From: Tannerellaceae bacterium
Lineage (GTDB): Bacteria > Bacteroidota > Bacteroidia > Bacteroidales > Tannerellaceae
Direction: 5' to 3'
NCBI GenBank assembly: GCA_031255855.1
Contig: JAIRRS010000163.1
Span: forward strand, 25,055 to 89,054
DNA: 64,000 bases
Made by a program: the position numbers and the translations under genes. How positions within the stretch are numbered: position 1 is the stretch's first letter; each line of letters begins with the position of its first letter. Below, in pieces: positions 8,753-16,766 of the stretch. The notes under the pieces were generated by a model. It was not told where the DNA came from and did no database searches. It saw nothing but the letters and a program-made list of their open reading frames with translations.

Positions 8753-10333
8753 ATGAAAAAGTTATTATATAGTTTTTTTAGCATAATAATGATATTGGGA
8801 ATCCTTTCTTCTTGCCAAGATATGGAAAAAGTGAACGTAGATCCTAATAATCCAAGCTATATGCAAAGTAATATGCTTATGGCCGGTACTACCAAAAGAA
8901 TAATAGATTATATTCATGACAACTGGTTTGGTGGACGCCAATGTTTGGTTTATAGCCAATTCTGGTCGCAAAGAAGTTATACAGAGGAAGACCGTTATCA
9001 GATAAGAGAGAGTGTAAACAATAATTACTTTATCTATTTTTATCAGGCAATAGCTGGATTCGACAAGATTATTGAGCTGAATACAGGGGAAAGCGCGGAT
9101 GAAATGTCGGCTTTTGGAGATAATAATAATCAAATAGCAGCATGTAAAATTATGAAAGCATGGGTGTTTTTGGTTGCAACTGATACGTGGGGAAGTATAC
9201 CATATTCGGAAGCATCAAAATTGGCTCAAGAAATATTTTATCCGAAATATGACGATCAAAAGGATATTTATGCGGCTTTGATTCAAGAACTCAATGAAGC
9301 TATCGCTATGATAAATGAAGAAAGTCCCGCATTCAATGGTGGGGATAATATTTATAATGGCGATGCTTCAAAATGGAAAAAATTTGCCAATTCGCTGAAA
9401 TGCCGTATAGCAATCCATATGTCGAAAGTGGATTCTAACTGGAAAACATATATCAACGAAGCTGTATCCAGTGGCGTCTTTCAAAGTAATGATGATAATG
9501 CATTATATCATTACTCATCAGCGAATCCTAATCAAAGTCATTTTTGGAGAGCAATTTTTGTAGACAGCAGGAATGACTTTACAGTTTCCCGCCCTTTTGT
9601 AGACATTTTGAAAGGACAGAAAGATACATTGAACAATAAAACTCACCCATGGGAAGGTGTTGTCGATCCAAGGTTGGCTATTTATACAACCCCGAGAGAT
9701 GGAAAATATATAGGTTTACCTTACGGGATTAAGAGTTCGGAACAGACAAGTGTTATGAGAAATACGGCTCCTACCTGGAATGTAGATCCTCCATTAGCCA
9801 TACATCCGGATTTTGCCGTACCTTTGATGACATACGCAGAAATGCAATTTATTTTAAGCGAATATAACGGATTTTCGGCAACAGAATATAAAGAAGGAAT
9901 AAAGGCATCGTTAGAACACTGGAGCGCTCAAAATGGAACATCGTTAGATGCAGCAGAAATAGATGCGTATATTGGAGCAGTTAGTAAGAATGTAAATCCC
10001 GAAACTGTTTCCTTACAGAAATATATTGATTTATATATGAACGGAACGGAGGCATGGACTGAATATCGCCGCACGGGATATCCTATTCAACTCATACATC
10101 CGAATGAAATTTCTTGCCTTGATGCAGAAGGTAATGAATTAAGATTCGAACCGCTTTCGGATACAAAAGGAGGAATTATATGCCGTGTGAAATACCCGAC
10201 AAATGAAAGTACTTTGAATAATAAGAATTTCTTAGAAGCAATATCAAAGTTACAAGGTGGTGACAATAACTATTATTCGAAGATGTTCTGGGATGTCCGT
10301 TCTTCAGAAAACCCATATCCGGCGAATAAATAA
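8753..10333 (+). CDS. SusD/RagB-like surface lipoprotein (SusD-like_2 type)
   Basis: A 526-residue partner of the upstream SusC. The lipoprotein signal peptide ends at Cys21 (GILSSC). The mature N terminus contains VNVDPNNPSYMQSNML, the N-x-D-P-N opening typical of SusD-like_2 proteins. The helical core has ATDTWGSIPYSEA (the paralogue at 1672 has DGWRDIPYSEA at the same place) and the C-terminal part has GTEAWTEYRRTGYP. Such lipoproteins sit on the cell surface and capture ligand for the barrel. The gene is followed after about 37 bp by the second copy of the conserved 3' element, the same arrangement as for the first SusD. Confidence 0.94.
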   Translation: MKKLLYSFFSIIMILGILSSCQDMEKVNVDPNNPSYMQSNMLMAGTTKRIIDYIHDNWFGGRQCLVYSQFWSQRSYTEEDRYQIRESVNNNYFIYFYQAIAGFDKIIELNTGESADEMSAFGDNNNQIAACKIMKAWVFLVATDTWGSIPYSEASKLAQEIFYPKYDDQKDIYAALIQELNEAIAMINEESPAFNGGDNIYNGDASKWKKFANSLKCRIAIHMSKVDSNWKTYINEAVSSGVFQSNDDNALYHYSSANPNQSHFWRAIFVDSRNDFTVSRPFVDILKGQKDTLNNKTHPWEGVVDPRLAIYTTPRDGKYIGLPYGIKSSEQTSVMRNTAPTWNVDPPLAIHPDFAVPLMTYAEMQFILSEYNGFSATEYKEGIKASLEHWSAQNGTSLDAAEIDAYIGAVSKNVNPETVSLQKYIDLYMNGTEAWTEYRRTGYPIQLIHPNEISCLDAEGNELRFEPLSDTKGGIICRVKYPTNESTLNNKNFLEAISKLQGGDNNYYSKMFWDVRSSENPYPANK

Positions 10334-10370
10334 ACTAGAAATAGAGATACAAAAATAGTAATATTATTTT

Positions 10371-10446
10371 TAACTAATTTGTACAACTATAGACATACCA
10401 AACCTGTACAGTTGAAAAGGGTGGCTCGTGAGAGCGACCCTTTTTC
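10371..10446 (+). repeat. Conserved 3' element of SusCD locus, copy 2, with terminator hairpin
   Basis: This is the counterpart of the element at 3146. The first 45 bases (beginning taactaatttgtacaacta) match apart from two G-to-A changes. The following hairpin has arms AAAAGGGTGGCTC and GAGCGACCCTTTT around the same GTGA loop. Relative to copy 1 a stem A-T pair has become G-C and the G-T wobble has become a G-G mismatch. A T-run follows. It ends the SusCD transcript. Confidence 0.8.
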
Positions 10447-10554
10447 AATGTACTGTCGTTTTAAAATAATACGGTTTTTGTATTGTATCAATATTTTCAT
10501 TAAATTTATGCGCCAGAATTTAAAAGATAATAACTCTTTAATTTTATACGTATC

Positions 10555-12186
10555 ATGAATAATGCAATTTATAGGTTTGCAAAACCTGTTAATGAACCCG
10601 TTAAGGCTTATGCACCCGGAACCGGAGAAAAAACGTCATTAAAAAACGCGCTAAAACAACTTTCGTCCGAAGAATGGGACATTCCTTTGATTATCGGGGG
10701 AAAAGAAGTACGTACGGGAAACACAGGCAAAGTGGTAATGCCCCACGACCATAAACATGTGTTGGCAACATACCACAAAGCAGGAGAAAAAGAGGTGCAA
10801 ATGGCCATTGACGCTGCCATGAAAGCGCACAAGGAATGGTCGGAACTGCCCTGGGTAGAGCGGGCATCCCTTATGATGCGTATTGCCGAGCTGTTCGCCA
10901 CTAAATACCGTTATTTGTTGAATGCATCGGTTATGTTGGGACAAAGCAAAAGCCCCTATCAGGCAGAGATCGACGCTCCTTGCGAATTGATAGACTTTTT
11001 GCGTTTCAGCGCTTTCTATGCGGGACAGATATACGAAGACCAACCTTATTCGGATACCGGTATCATCAACCGGATGGAATACCGTGCGTTGGAAGGATTC
11101 GTTTTCTCGCTAAGCCCGTTTAATTTTACGTCGATTGCCGGAAACCTGAATATGGCGCCTGCCATGATGGGTAATGTAGCCGTATGGAAACCGTCTACCA
11201 CGGCTATCCATTCCAACTACTTGTTGATGAAAGTCTTCAAGGAAGCCGGTTTGCCCGACGGCGTTGTGAACTTCATCCCCGGACAAGGGAGTGTTATCGG
11301 CAAAGTGATAACAGCCAGTCCTGATTTGGCAGGATTTCATTTTACAGGTTCGACAGCTACGTTTAATACCTTGTGGAGGCAGATGGGTGACCATTTGGAA
11401 ACATACAAGTCGTATCCGAAGATTGTGGGTGAAACAGGTGGCAAGAATTACATCTTTGTCCATCCCTCTTCTCCAACGTTGGAAGTAGCAACAGCTATCG
11501 TTCGCGGCGCGTTTGAATATCAGGGACAGAAATGCTCGGCCGGTTCGCGTGCCTATATCCCCCAATCGTTGTGGAAAGAAATAAAAGAGCAGATAGGCGA
11601 AATGCTGAAAGAAATCAAGATGGGCGACCCACAAGATTTTACGAATTTCTTTAATGCAGTAATAGATGAGGTATCTTTCGATAATATCATGAATTATATC
11701 AATTACGCGAAAGAAGCTTCGGATGCCGAAATCATTTTTGGCGGTAAAGGCGACAAATCAGTGGGATATTTCATTGAACCTACCGTAATTCAGACAACAA
11801 ATCCGCAATTCAAGTCGATGACGGAAGAGATATTCGGCCCTGTTATCACCCTATATGTATACGACGATAACAAATACGAAGAAACATTGGAACTGTGCGA
11901 CCGCACATCTCCTTATGGCTTGACAGGTTCCATCTTTGCGAGAGACCGCTATGCCATCCGGACAGCGATGGACAAGCTCCGTTATTCGGCAGGAAACTTC
12001 TACATCAACGACAAGCCAACCGGTGCCGTTATCGCCCAACAACCATTCGGAGGCTCAAGGGCATCGGGAACAAACGACAAGGCAGGCGGCCCGTTGAACC
12101 TTATCCGCTGGACAAATGCCCGTACCATCAAAGAAGCGCTTGTTTCGCCGACAGACTATAAATATCCTTTCCTTGGAGAAAAATAA
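10555..12186 (+). CDS. pruA: L-glutamate gamma-semialdehyde (1-pyrroline-5-carboxylate) dehydrogenase
   Basis: A 543-residue aldehyde dehydrogenase of the P5C-dehydrogenase group, which oxidises glutamate semialdehyde to glutamate with NAD+ in the second step of proline breakdown. The catalytic cysteine is Cys327 in EYQGQKCSAGSRAYIP and the general base is Glu293 in VGETGGKNYIFV. The coenzyme loop FHFTGSTATFNTLWR and the C-terminal QQPFGGSRASGTNDKAGGP also fit this family. Length is close to the eukaryotic/Bacteroidetes single-function enzyme; there is no fusion to proline dehydrogenase as in PutA. The proline dehydrogenase gene follows after 86 bp. Confidence 0.95.
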   Translation: MNNAIYRFAKPVNEPVKAYAPGTGEKTSLKNALKQLSSEEWDIPLIIGGKEVRTGNTGKVVMPHDHKHVLATYHKAGEKEVQMAIDAAMKAHKEWSELPWVERASLMMRIAELFATKYRYLLNASVMLGQSKSPYQAEIDAPCELIDFLRFSAFYAGQIYEDQPYSDTGIINRMEYRALEGFVFSLSPFNFTSIAGNLNMAPAMMGNVAVWKPSTTAIHSNYLLMKVFKEAGLPDGVVNFIPGQGSVIGKVITASPDLAGFHFTGSTATFNTLWRQMGDHLETYKSYPKIVGETGGKNYIFVHPSSPTLEVATAIVRGAFEYQGQKCSAGSRAYIPQSLWKEIKEQIGEMLKEIKMGDPQDFTNFFNAVIDEVSFDNIMNYINYAKEASDAEIIFGGKGDKSVGYFIEPTVIQTTNPQFKSMTEEIFGPVITLYVYDDNKYEETLELCDRTSPYGLTGSIFARDRYAIRTAMDKLRYSAGNFYINDKPTGAVIAQQPFGGSRASGTNDKAGGPLNLIRWTNARTIKEALVSPTDYKYPFLGEK

Positions 12187-12195
12187 TTTTTTCCG

Positions 12196-12249
12196 GTTGA
12201 CAGTTGGCAATTTTTATTTGTCATACGATCGTAGTTGTCAACTGTCAAC
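12196..12249. repeat. Inverted repeat between pruA and proline dehydrogenase genes
   Basis: Arms GTTGACAGTTGGCAA (12196-12210) and TTGTCAACTGTCAAC (12235-12249) are complementary at 14 of 15 positions. The loop contains a 10-bp palindrome TACGATCGTA (12224-12233). There is no T-run, so it is unlikely to be a simple terminator. It could be an mRNA-processing or operator structure, or a small dispersed intergenic repeat: a shorter related string (TTGTCAATTGTCAAC) occurs near 46132. Confidence 0.6.
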
Positions 12250-12272
12250 TCTCATTTGTTAATTATAATACC

Positions 12273-13439
12273 ATGCTAGACTTTAATAATACAGAAATCG
12301 CATTCTCATCCAAATCTAAACCGGAATTGAAGAATGCCTATCTATTGTTCAATGTAATGAAACATCCGGGTGTTGTGAAACTCGGAAAATATGCGAGCCA
12401 TATCGCGTTAAAGGCACACTTCCCTTTAGGCTGGATTGTAAAACCAACGCTTTACAAGCAATTTGTGGGCGGCGAAACGTTGGAAGATACAACCAAATAT
12501 ATTAATTTCCTGAAAGAATACAATGTGAAATCCACATTGGACTATTCTGCCGAAAGCAAAAAAACGCCAGCCGGTATACAAGCTACCTTTGAAGAGACGC
12601 TTCGCTCGGTAGACTTTGCCAAAGGGAATCCGAATATCGCTTATGCCGTATTCAAACCCTCGACGCTCACCACCGATGAACTTTTCGCCAAAGCATCCGG
12701 GAAACAAGACAAATTATCCATTCAGGAAATTAAAGAATTTCGTGAATTTAAAGAACGGTTCAATGCCCTTTGCCAACGCGCCCATGATAATGGGGTGCGT
12801 ATCCTGGTAGATGCCGAAGACTACTGTTTTCAGGATGCCATCGACGAACTTACGGACGAGGCGATGCGTACATTCAACAAAGAACGCGCCATCGTGTTTG
12901 CTACCCTTCAGATGTACCGTCACGACCGGATGGCTTACCTACGCCGTATTTATGACGATTCGATTGAAAAAGGTTATTATCCGGGAATCAAATTCGTACG
13001 GGGTGCCTATATGGAAGAAGAACGCAAACGTGCCGAACTGATGGGTTATCCCGACCCTATATGTAAAGACAAACAAGCTACGGATGAGAATTTCGATGCT
13101 GGAGTAAAGTTTGTCGTCGACCATATCGACCGCATGGAATTGTTTATGGGAACACATAACGAAGAAAGCAACTATAAACTGGCTGCCCTTATCGACGAAA
13201 AGAAGCTGGAACGAAACGACCCGCGCATCTATTTCTCGCAATTATTGGGGATGAGCGATAATATCTCGTTTAATCTATCACACGCGGGGTATAATGTGAC
13301 CAAATATGTCCCCTACGCCAAAGTAAGAGATGTATTGCCATACCTGCTTCGCCGTGCCGAAGAAAACACCTCCGTTGCCGGACAAACCGGCCGCGAACTA
13401 CGCATGCTTAAAATTGAAATGGAAAGAAGGAAAAAATAA
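12273..13439 (+). CDS. Proline dehydrogenase (FAD-dependent)
   Basis: A 388-residue protein of the PRODH (TIM-barrel) family. It oxidises proline to pyrroline-5-carboxylate, the first step of the pathway whose second enzyme is encoded just upstream. Family motifs are visible: LVDAEDYCFQDAIDELTDEA, TLQMYRHDRM, IKFVRGAYMEEER, MGTHNEES and a C-terminal YLLRRAEENTSVAGQ, where the paired arginines contact the substrate carboxylate. The ATG at 12273 is chosen because residues upstream of it in the same frame (from 12204) fall in the inverted-repeat spacer and do not resemble protein. The separate PruA plus short PRODH arrangement resembles eukaryotes and many Bacteroidetes rather than PutA-type fusions. 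Confidence 0.93.
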   Translation: MLDFNNTEIAFSSKSKPELKNAYLLFNVMKHPGVVKLGKYASHIALKAHFPLGWIVKPTLYKQFVGGETLEDTTKYINFLKEYNVKSTLDYSAESKKTPAGIQATFEETLRSVDFAKGNPNIAYAVFKPSTLTTDELFAKASGKQDKLSIQEIKEFREFKERFNALCQRAHDNGVRILVDAEDYCFQDAIDELTDEAMRTFNKERAIVFATLQMYRHDRMAYLRRIYDDSIEKGYYPGIKFVRGAYMEEERKRAELMGYPDPICKDKQATDENFDAGVKFVVDHIDRMELFMGTHNEESNYKLAALIDEKKLERNDPRIYFSQLLGMSDNISFNLSHAGYNVTKYVPYAKVRDVLPYLLRRAEENTSVAGQTGRELRMLKIEMERRKK

Positions 13440-13604
13440 CGATGGGAGGTAGGACATGTCCCCCCTTGGGCAAGCCTCACGTGATGGCGCCTCCTATATT
13501 TCTTGTTCCGATGGTAGTAACTTTCATAATGACTAATTCCCTTATTTTTAATATGTACCAAACACAAAAATAATAAAATAATCGGATGTCTGAATTGCAA
13601 GTTG

Positions 13605-13612
13605 TATCTTTA
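13605..13612 (+). promoter_or_regulatory. Near-consensus -7 box TATCTTTA
   Basis: This matches TAnnTTTG at seven of eight positions and lies 25 bp before the ATG at 13638. It is the most likely promoter of the C1 peptidase gene, although the -33 box is unclear. Confidence 0.35.
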
Positions 13613-13637
13613 CAGGATAATTGCTAAACGAAAGATA

Positions 13638-14825
13638 ATGAATATGAGAAAATTATTGGTTGCCTGTTTAATCGGGACAATGACGCTTACTACTGCGAAA
13701 GCACAGGGTGAAGGCGAGTATGTATTTACTCCCGTAAAAGAGTTAAAGATTACTTCCGTTAAAAATCAAAATCGTACAGGGACTTGTTGGGCGTTCTCCG
13801 GGATAGCCTATTTGGAATCAGAGCTATTGCGTGTGGGCAAAGGCGAATACGATTTGTCTGAAATGTTTATCGTTAGCCATTCGTATAAAGACCAGGCCGA
13901 TAAATATGTGAGGACGCATGGTTCACTGAATTTCGAACAAGGAGGTTCTTTCGAAGATGTATTGTATGCCGTAAAGCATTATGGAATCGTGCCCGAATCA
14001 GTTATGGATGGCTTGCAATATGGCGAAGACCAACATGTGCATAATGAATTGGTACGTGTTGCTGCCAGTTATGTGGAAACCGTACTTAAAAACCCGAACG
14101 GAAAATTGTCTACTGCCTGGAAAAAAGGATTCGACGGCATCATCGATGCCTATCTGGGTGAAGTCCCCGGAAAATTCACATACCAGGGAAAAGAATATAC
14201 CCCCCAGAGCTTTGTGAAAGAGTTAGGATTGAATATAGATGATTATGTCTCTCTAACCTCATATACGCATCATCCGTTCTACAAACCGTTTGCATTGGAA
14301 GTGCCCGACAACTGGCGTTGGGGATTATCATATAATGTTCCGTTAAATGAAATGATCGACGTTATAAAGAAGGCTGTCAATGCAGGATATCCTGTGGCAT
14401 GGGCTTCCGATGTTAGCGAAGTAGGCTTCACCCGCAACGGTATAGGCGTTGTACCCGACGTGAAAGCCATCGAAACATCAGGTTCCGACCAAGACAGGTG
14501 GATTGGCTTAAACCAACGTGAGAAAAATGATGAAATCCGTAAACTGGTAGAAAAACCTTGCAAAGAGTTAACAATTACGCAAGAAATGCGCCAGGAGGCT
14601 TACGACAATTACCAAACTACCGACGACCACGCCATGCTGATTTACGGTATAGCCAAAGACCAAAACGGTAAAGAGTTCTTCCTGGTAAAGAACTCATGGG
14701 GGACAGACAGTAAATACAAAGGCATATGGTATGTATCCGAAGCCTTTGCCGCCTACAAAACAATAAGTATCGTCGTACATAAAAACGCTATCCCATCAGC
14801 CATCCGCTCGAAATTAGGACTATAA
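13638..14825 (+). CDS. Secreted C1-family (papain-fold, bleomycin hydrolase-like) cysteine peptidase
   Basis: A 395-residue peptidase with a signal peptide (MNMRKLLVACLIGTMTLTTA, then KA-QG); the ATG at 13638 is used because it gives this signal, while the frame upstream of it is not protein-like. The papain-fold catalytic residues are seen: Cys50 in NQNRTGTCWAFSG, His331 in TTDDHAMLIYGI and Asn352 in LVKNSWG. The spacing and the sequence around them match the C1B (aminopeptidase C/bleomycin hydrolase) branch. With a signal peptide it would act in the periplasm or outside the cell on peptides. It follows the proline-degradation genes and ends at a clear terminator, so it may supply proline-containing peptides, which is inference only. 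Confidence 0.88.
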   Translation: MNMRKLLVACLIGTMTLTTAKAQGEGEYVFTPVKELKITSVKNQNRTGTCWAFSGIAYLESELLRVGKGEYDLSEMFIVSHSYKDQADKYVRTHGSLNFEQGGSFEDVLYAVKHYGIVPESVMDGLQYGEDQHVHNELVRVAASYVETVLKNPNGKLSTAWKKGFDGIIDAYLGEVPGKFTYQGKEYTPQSFVKELGLNIDDYVSLTSYTHHPFYKPFALEVPDNWRWGLSYNVPLNEMIDVIKKAVNAGYPVAWASDVSEVGFTRNGIGVVPDVKAIETSGSDQDRWIGLNQREKNDEIRKLVEKPCKELTITQEMRQEAYDNYQTTDDHAMLIYGIAKDQNGKEFFLVKNSWGTDSKYKGIWYVSEAFAAYKTISIVVHKNAIPSAIRSKLGL

Positions 14826-14849
14826 ATAAAAACATCGCTGGAAGGAAAG

Positions 14850-14880
14850 GAGGTGGCCGTAAAATGCCACCTCTTTTTTT
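14850..14880 (+). terminator. Intrinsic terminator after C1 peptidase
   Basis: An 8-bp perfect stem (GAGGTGGC at 14850-14857, GCCACCTC at 14866-14873) is followed at once by seven T residues. It lies between the convergent peptidase and MscS-channel genes. Confidence 0.85.
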
Positions 14881-14886
14881 ATGAAC

Positions 14887-16740
14887 CTATTTTTCGCTTG
14901 CTCCCTCCATGTGCCTTTGTAAATACTCCGTCGGAATGGTGCTTTTGTTGCCGTCGCGTTGAGCGAAATAATGGGGCGACATTAATTCCAGGCCTGCCTC
15001 ATTAGACTTGTCTATTACTTTCTGATGGAGATCCGAATAAATTTGTGACAACTTATTCGCGTCTTTGATATACGCGTTTATCTGGTATACGGTATAATAG
15101 TCATGCAATTCGGTATCCAGCACAAAAGGTTTCGGATGTGATGATACGCCCGGTGTTTCCAATGCCGCCTGTATAAGCAATTCGTGTATTTGCTGCCAGT
15201 TTACTTCGTACCCGAAAGTCACATTGGTATGGATAATCAAACCATATTGGCGGGCGGATTCACTGTAATTAGTGGTATGGGAAGACATCATAAACGAGTT
15301 GGGTATCGTAACCACTTCATTCTTGGGCGTTCGGATACGTGTTACCAGCGGAGTCTTTTCAATAACATTGCCCACGGTGTCATTTAGTTTGATACGGTCG
15401 CCCAACTTGAAGGGTCGCATATAGGTGATAACAAATCCCGCGATGATATTTCCGATTACTGTACTGGATCCTAAAGAAATAATCAAACCCACAAATACGG
15501 ATATCCCCTGGAATACACCCGAATCTGAACCAGGCAGATAAGGATATATCATGGCAATCATAAAAGCATACAACAAAAACCGTATGATATTGAACGTCGG
15601 TTGTGCCCAATCGGGATAAAAGCCCGTTATTTTCAATTTCTCGGCCTTGATTTCATTGGCAATATATTGTATTCCCATGATAATATAACGGATACAAAAC
15701 GTAATGATGAGGATGATAAACAGGTTGGGTATATACTCGACAATGGATTTCAAAATCATCTTTATAGGTTCGAGCACGTACGAAAACAAACGCAAGGCCA
15801 ACGATTCCGTTTGCGGGAAGATAGCGAACAACATCGGTATACTAAAGGCCAATTGGATAAGCATCGTCACCCACTTCAATAAATTGGATAAAAAGATTAG
15901 CACCATGCCCTGTTTATGCGTATTCAGGAATTCATAATCGCGAACACTTATCGGTTTAAGCTTGGTCTGTTTAAGCCGGATTATCCGGCGCCGCAATTTC
16001 CTGAACAAATAGCTGGTGAGCTTAAACAAAAAATACTGGACAACCAGGATAACTAAAAAAAGAAAGACCCGTTTAACGACCACCCATATACTGTGTTCTT
16101 TCTTGATATCCTGTATCTTATTGCTTATAAGGGGTAAATATCGGCGGGCCAAATCCTCCTTGCTCGTATTCTGCCAAAGGCCGTCCTGGTCGGTAATACT
16201 GATAACAACCTTATCGCCATACATAATGTCGGAAGTATATTCACTGTCAATGATATAAACCGAATCCGGGCGCAAACTGTAATCCGTGCCGATTTTCCGG
16301 ATTGCTTCAGCCGTGTTTTCTGCGCGCTTTTGTGGAGTAAGCCCACCTCGGGTAGCGTATAATTCAAACAAGGTATCCCGGTCAATTACCACTTTTACAC
16401 CATCAGTAATTTGTCTCAGCGAATCTATCCGGTGGTGTTGTTCGACATTCCTTATTGAATCGGCAAGAGAACTGCTGTGTACATCATCAAGTTCCGAACG
16501 GAGAAGAATTTCGTTTAATTTCATCTCCTGAATTTGTGCCATTAACTTTTCTATATAGATGGAATCCTGTCGGCGCTTGGAAAGTATTTCTAAAGTATCT
16601 GTCAGCAACGAATCAATATTCTGCTGCCTGGTAGCTGTATTCAGAAAAGATTCCGCTCTTTCCCGCAATTGAGCGTGCATAATTACAGCGTGGAAAAAAA
16701 ATACAAATAACAGGAATCTGGTTAATCTGGTTCGAATCAT
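14887..16740 (-). CDS. MscS-family mechanosensitive ion channel with long N-terminal extension
   Basis: A 617-residue inner-membrane channel. It starts with a signal peptide (about 1-23), then a periplasmic, partly coiled-coil region to about 200, and several membrane helices from about 215 (WVVVKRVFLFLVILVVQYFL) to about 410. The MscS pore helix and beta domain follow (ISLGSSTVIGNIIAGFVITY, then MRPFKLGDRIKLNDTVGNVI and VVTIPNSFMMSSHTTNYS). Such channels release solutes on hypo-osmotic shock; large forms with N-terminal domains are common in Bacteroidetes. It lies 26 bp downstream of the dipeptidyl peptidase gene on the same strand and is probably co-transcribed with it, without an obvious functional link. 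Confidence 0.9.
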   Translation of the reverse strand: MIRTRLTRFLLFVFFFHAVIMHAQLRERAESFLNTATRQQNIDSLLTDTLEILSKRRQDSIYIEKLMAQIQEMKLNEILLRSELDDVHSSSLADSIRNVEQHHRIDSLRQITDGVKVVIDRDTLFELYATRGGLTPQKRAENTAEAIRKIGTDYSLRPDSVYIIDSEYTSDIMYGDKVVISITDQDGLWQNTSKEDLARRYLPLISNKIQDIKKEHSIWVVVKRVFLFLVILVVQYFLFKLTSYLFRKLRRRIIRLKQTKLKPISVRDYEFLNTHKQGMVLIFLSNLLKWVTMLIQLAFSIPMLFAIFPQTESLALRLFSYVLEPIKMILKSIVEYIPNLFIILIITFCIRYIIMGIQYIANEIKAEKLKITGFYPDWAQPTFNIIRFLLYAFMIAMIYPYLPGSDSGVFQGISVFVGLIISLGSSTVIGNIIAGFVITYMRPFKLGDRIKLNDTVGNVIEKTPLVTRIRTPKNEVVTIPNSFMMSSHTTNYSESARQYGLIIHTNVTFGYEVNWQQIHELLIQAALETPGVSSHPKPFVLDTELHDYYTVYQINAYIKDANKLSQIYSDLHQKVIDKSNEAGLELMSPHYFAQRDGNKSTIPTEYLQRHMEGASEK

Positions 16741-16766
16741 ATTGAAATATTAAAGGATTATTACTA

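Noticed and set aside
12204..12272. N-terminal extension of proline dehydrogenase
   Set aside because: It would translate the inverted-repeat spacer; family similarity begins after the ATG at 12273.
13440..13637. Small gene on the minus strand between proline dehydrogenase and the C1 peptidase
   Set aside because: The open frame runs into the proline dehydrogenase gene and has no protein-like features.
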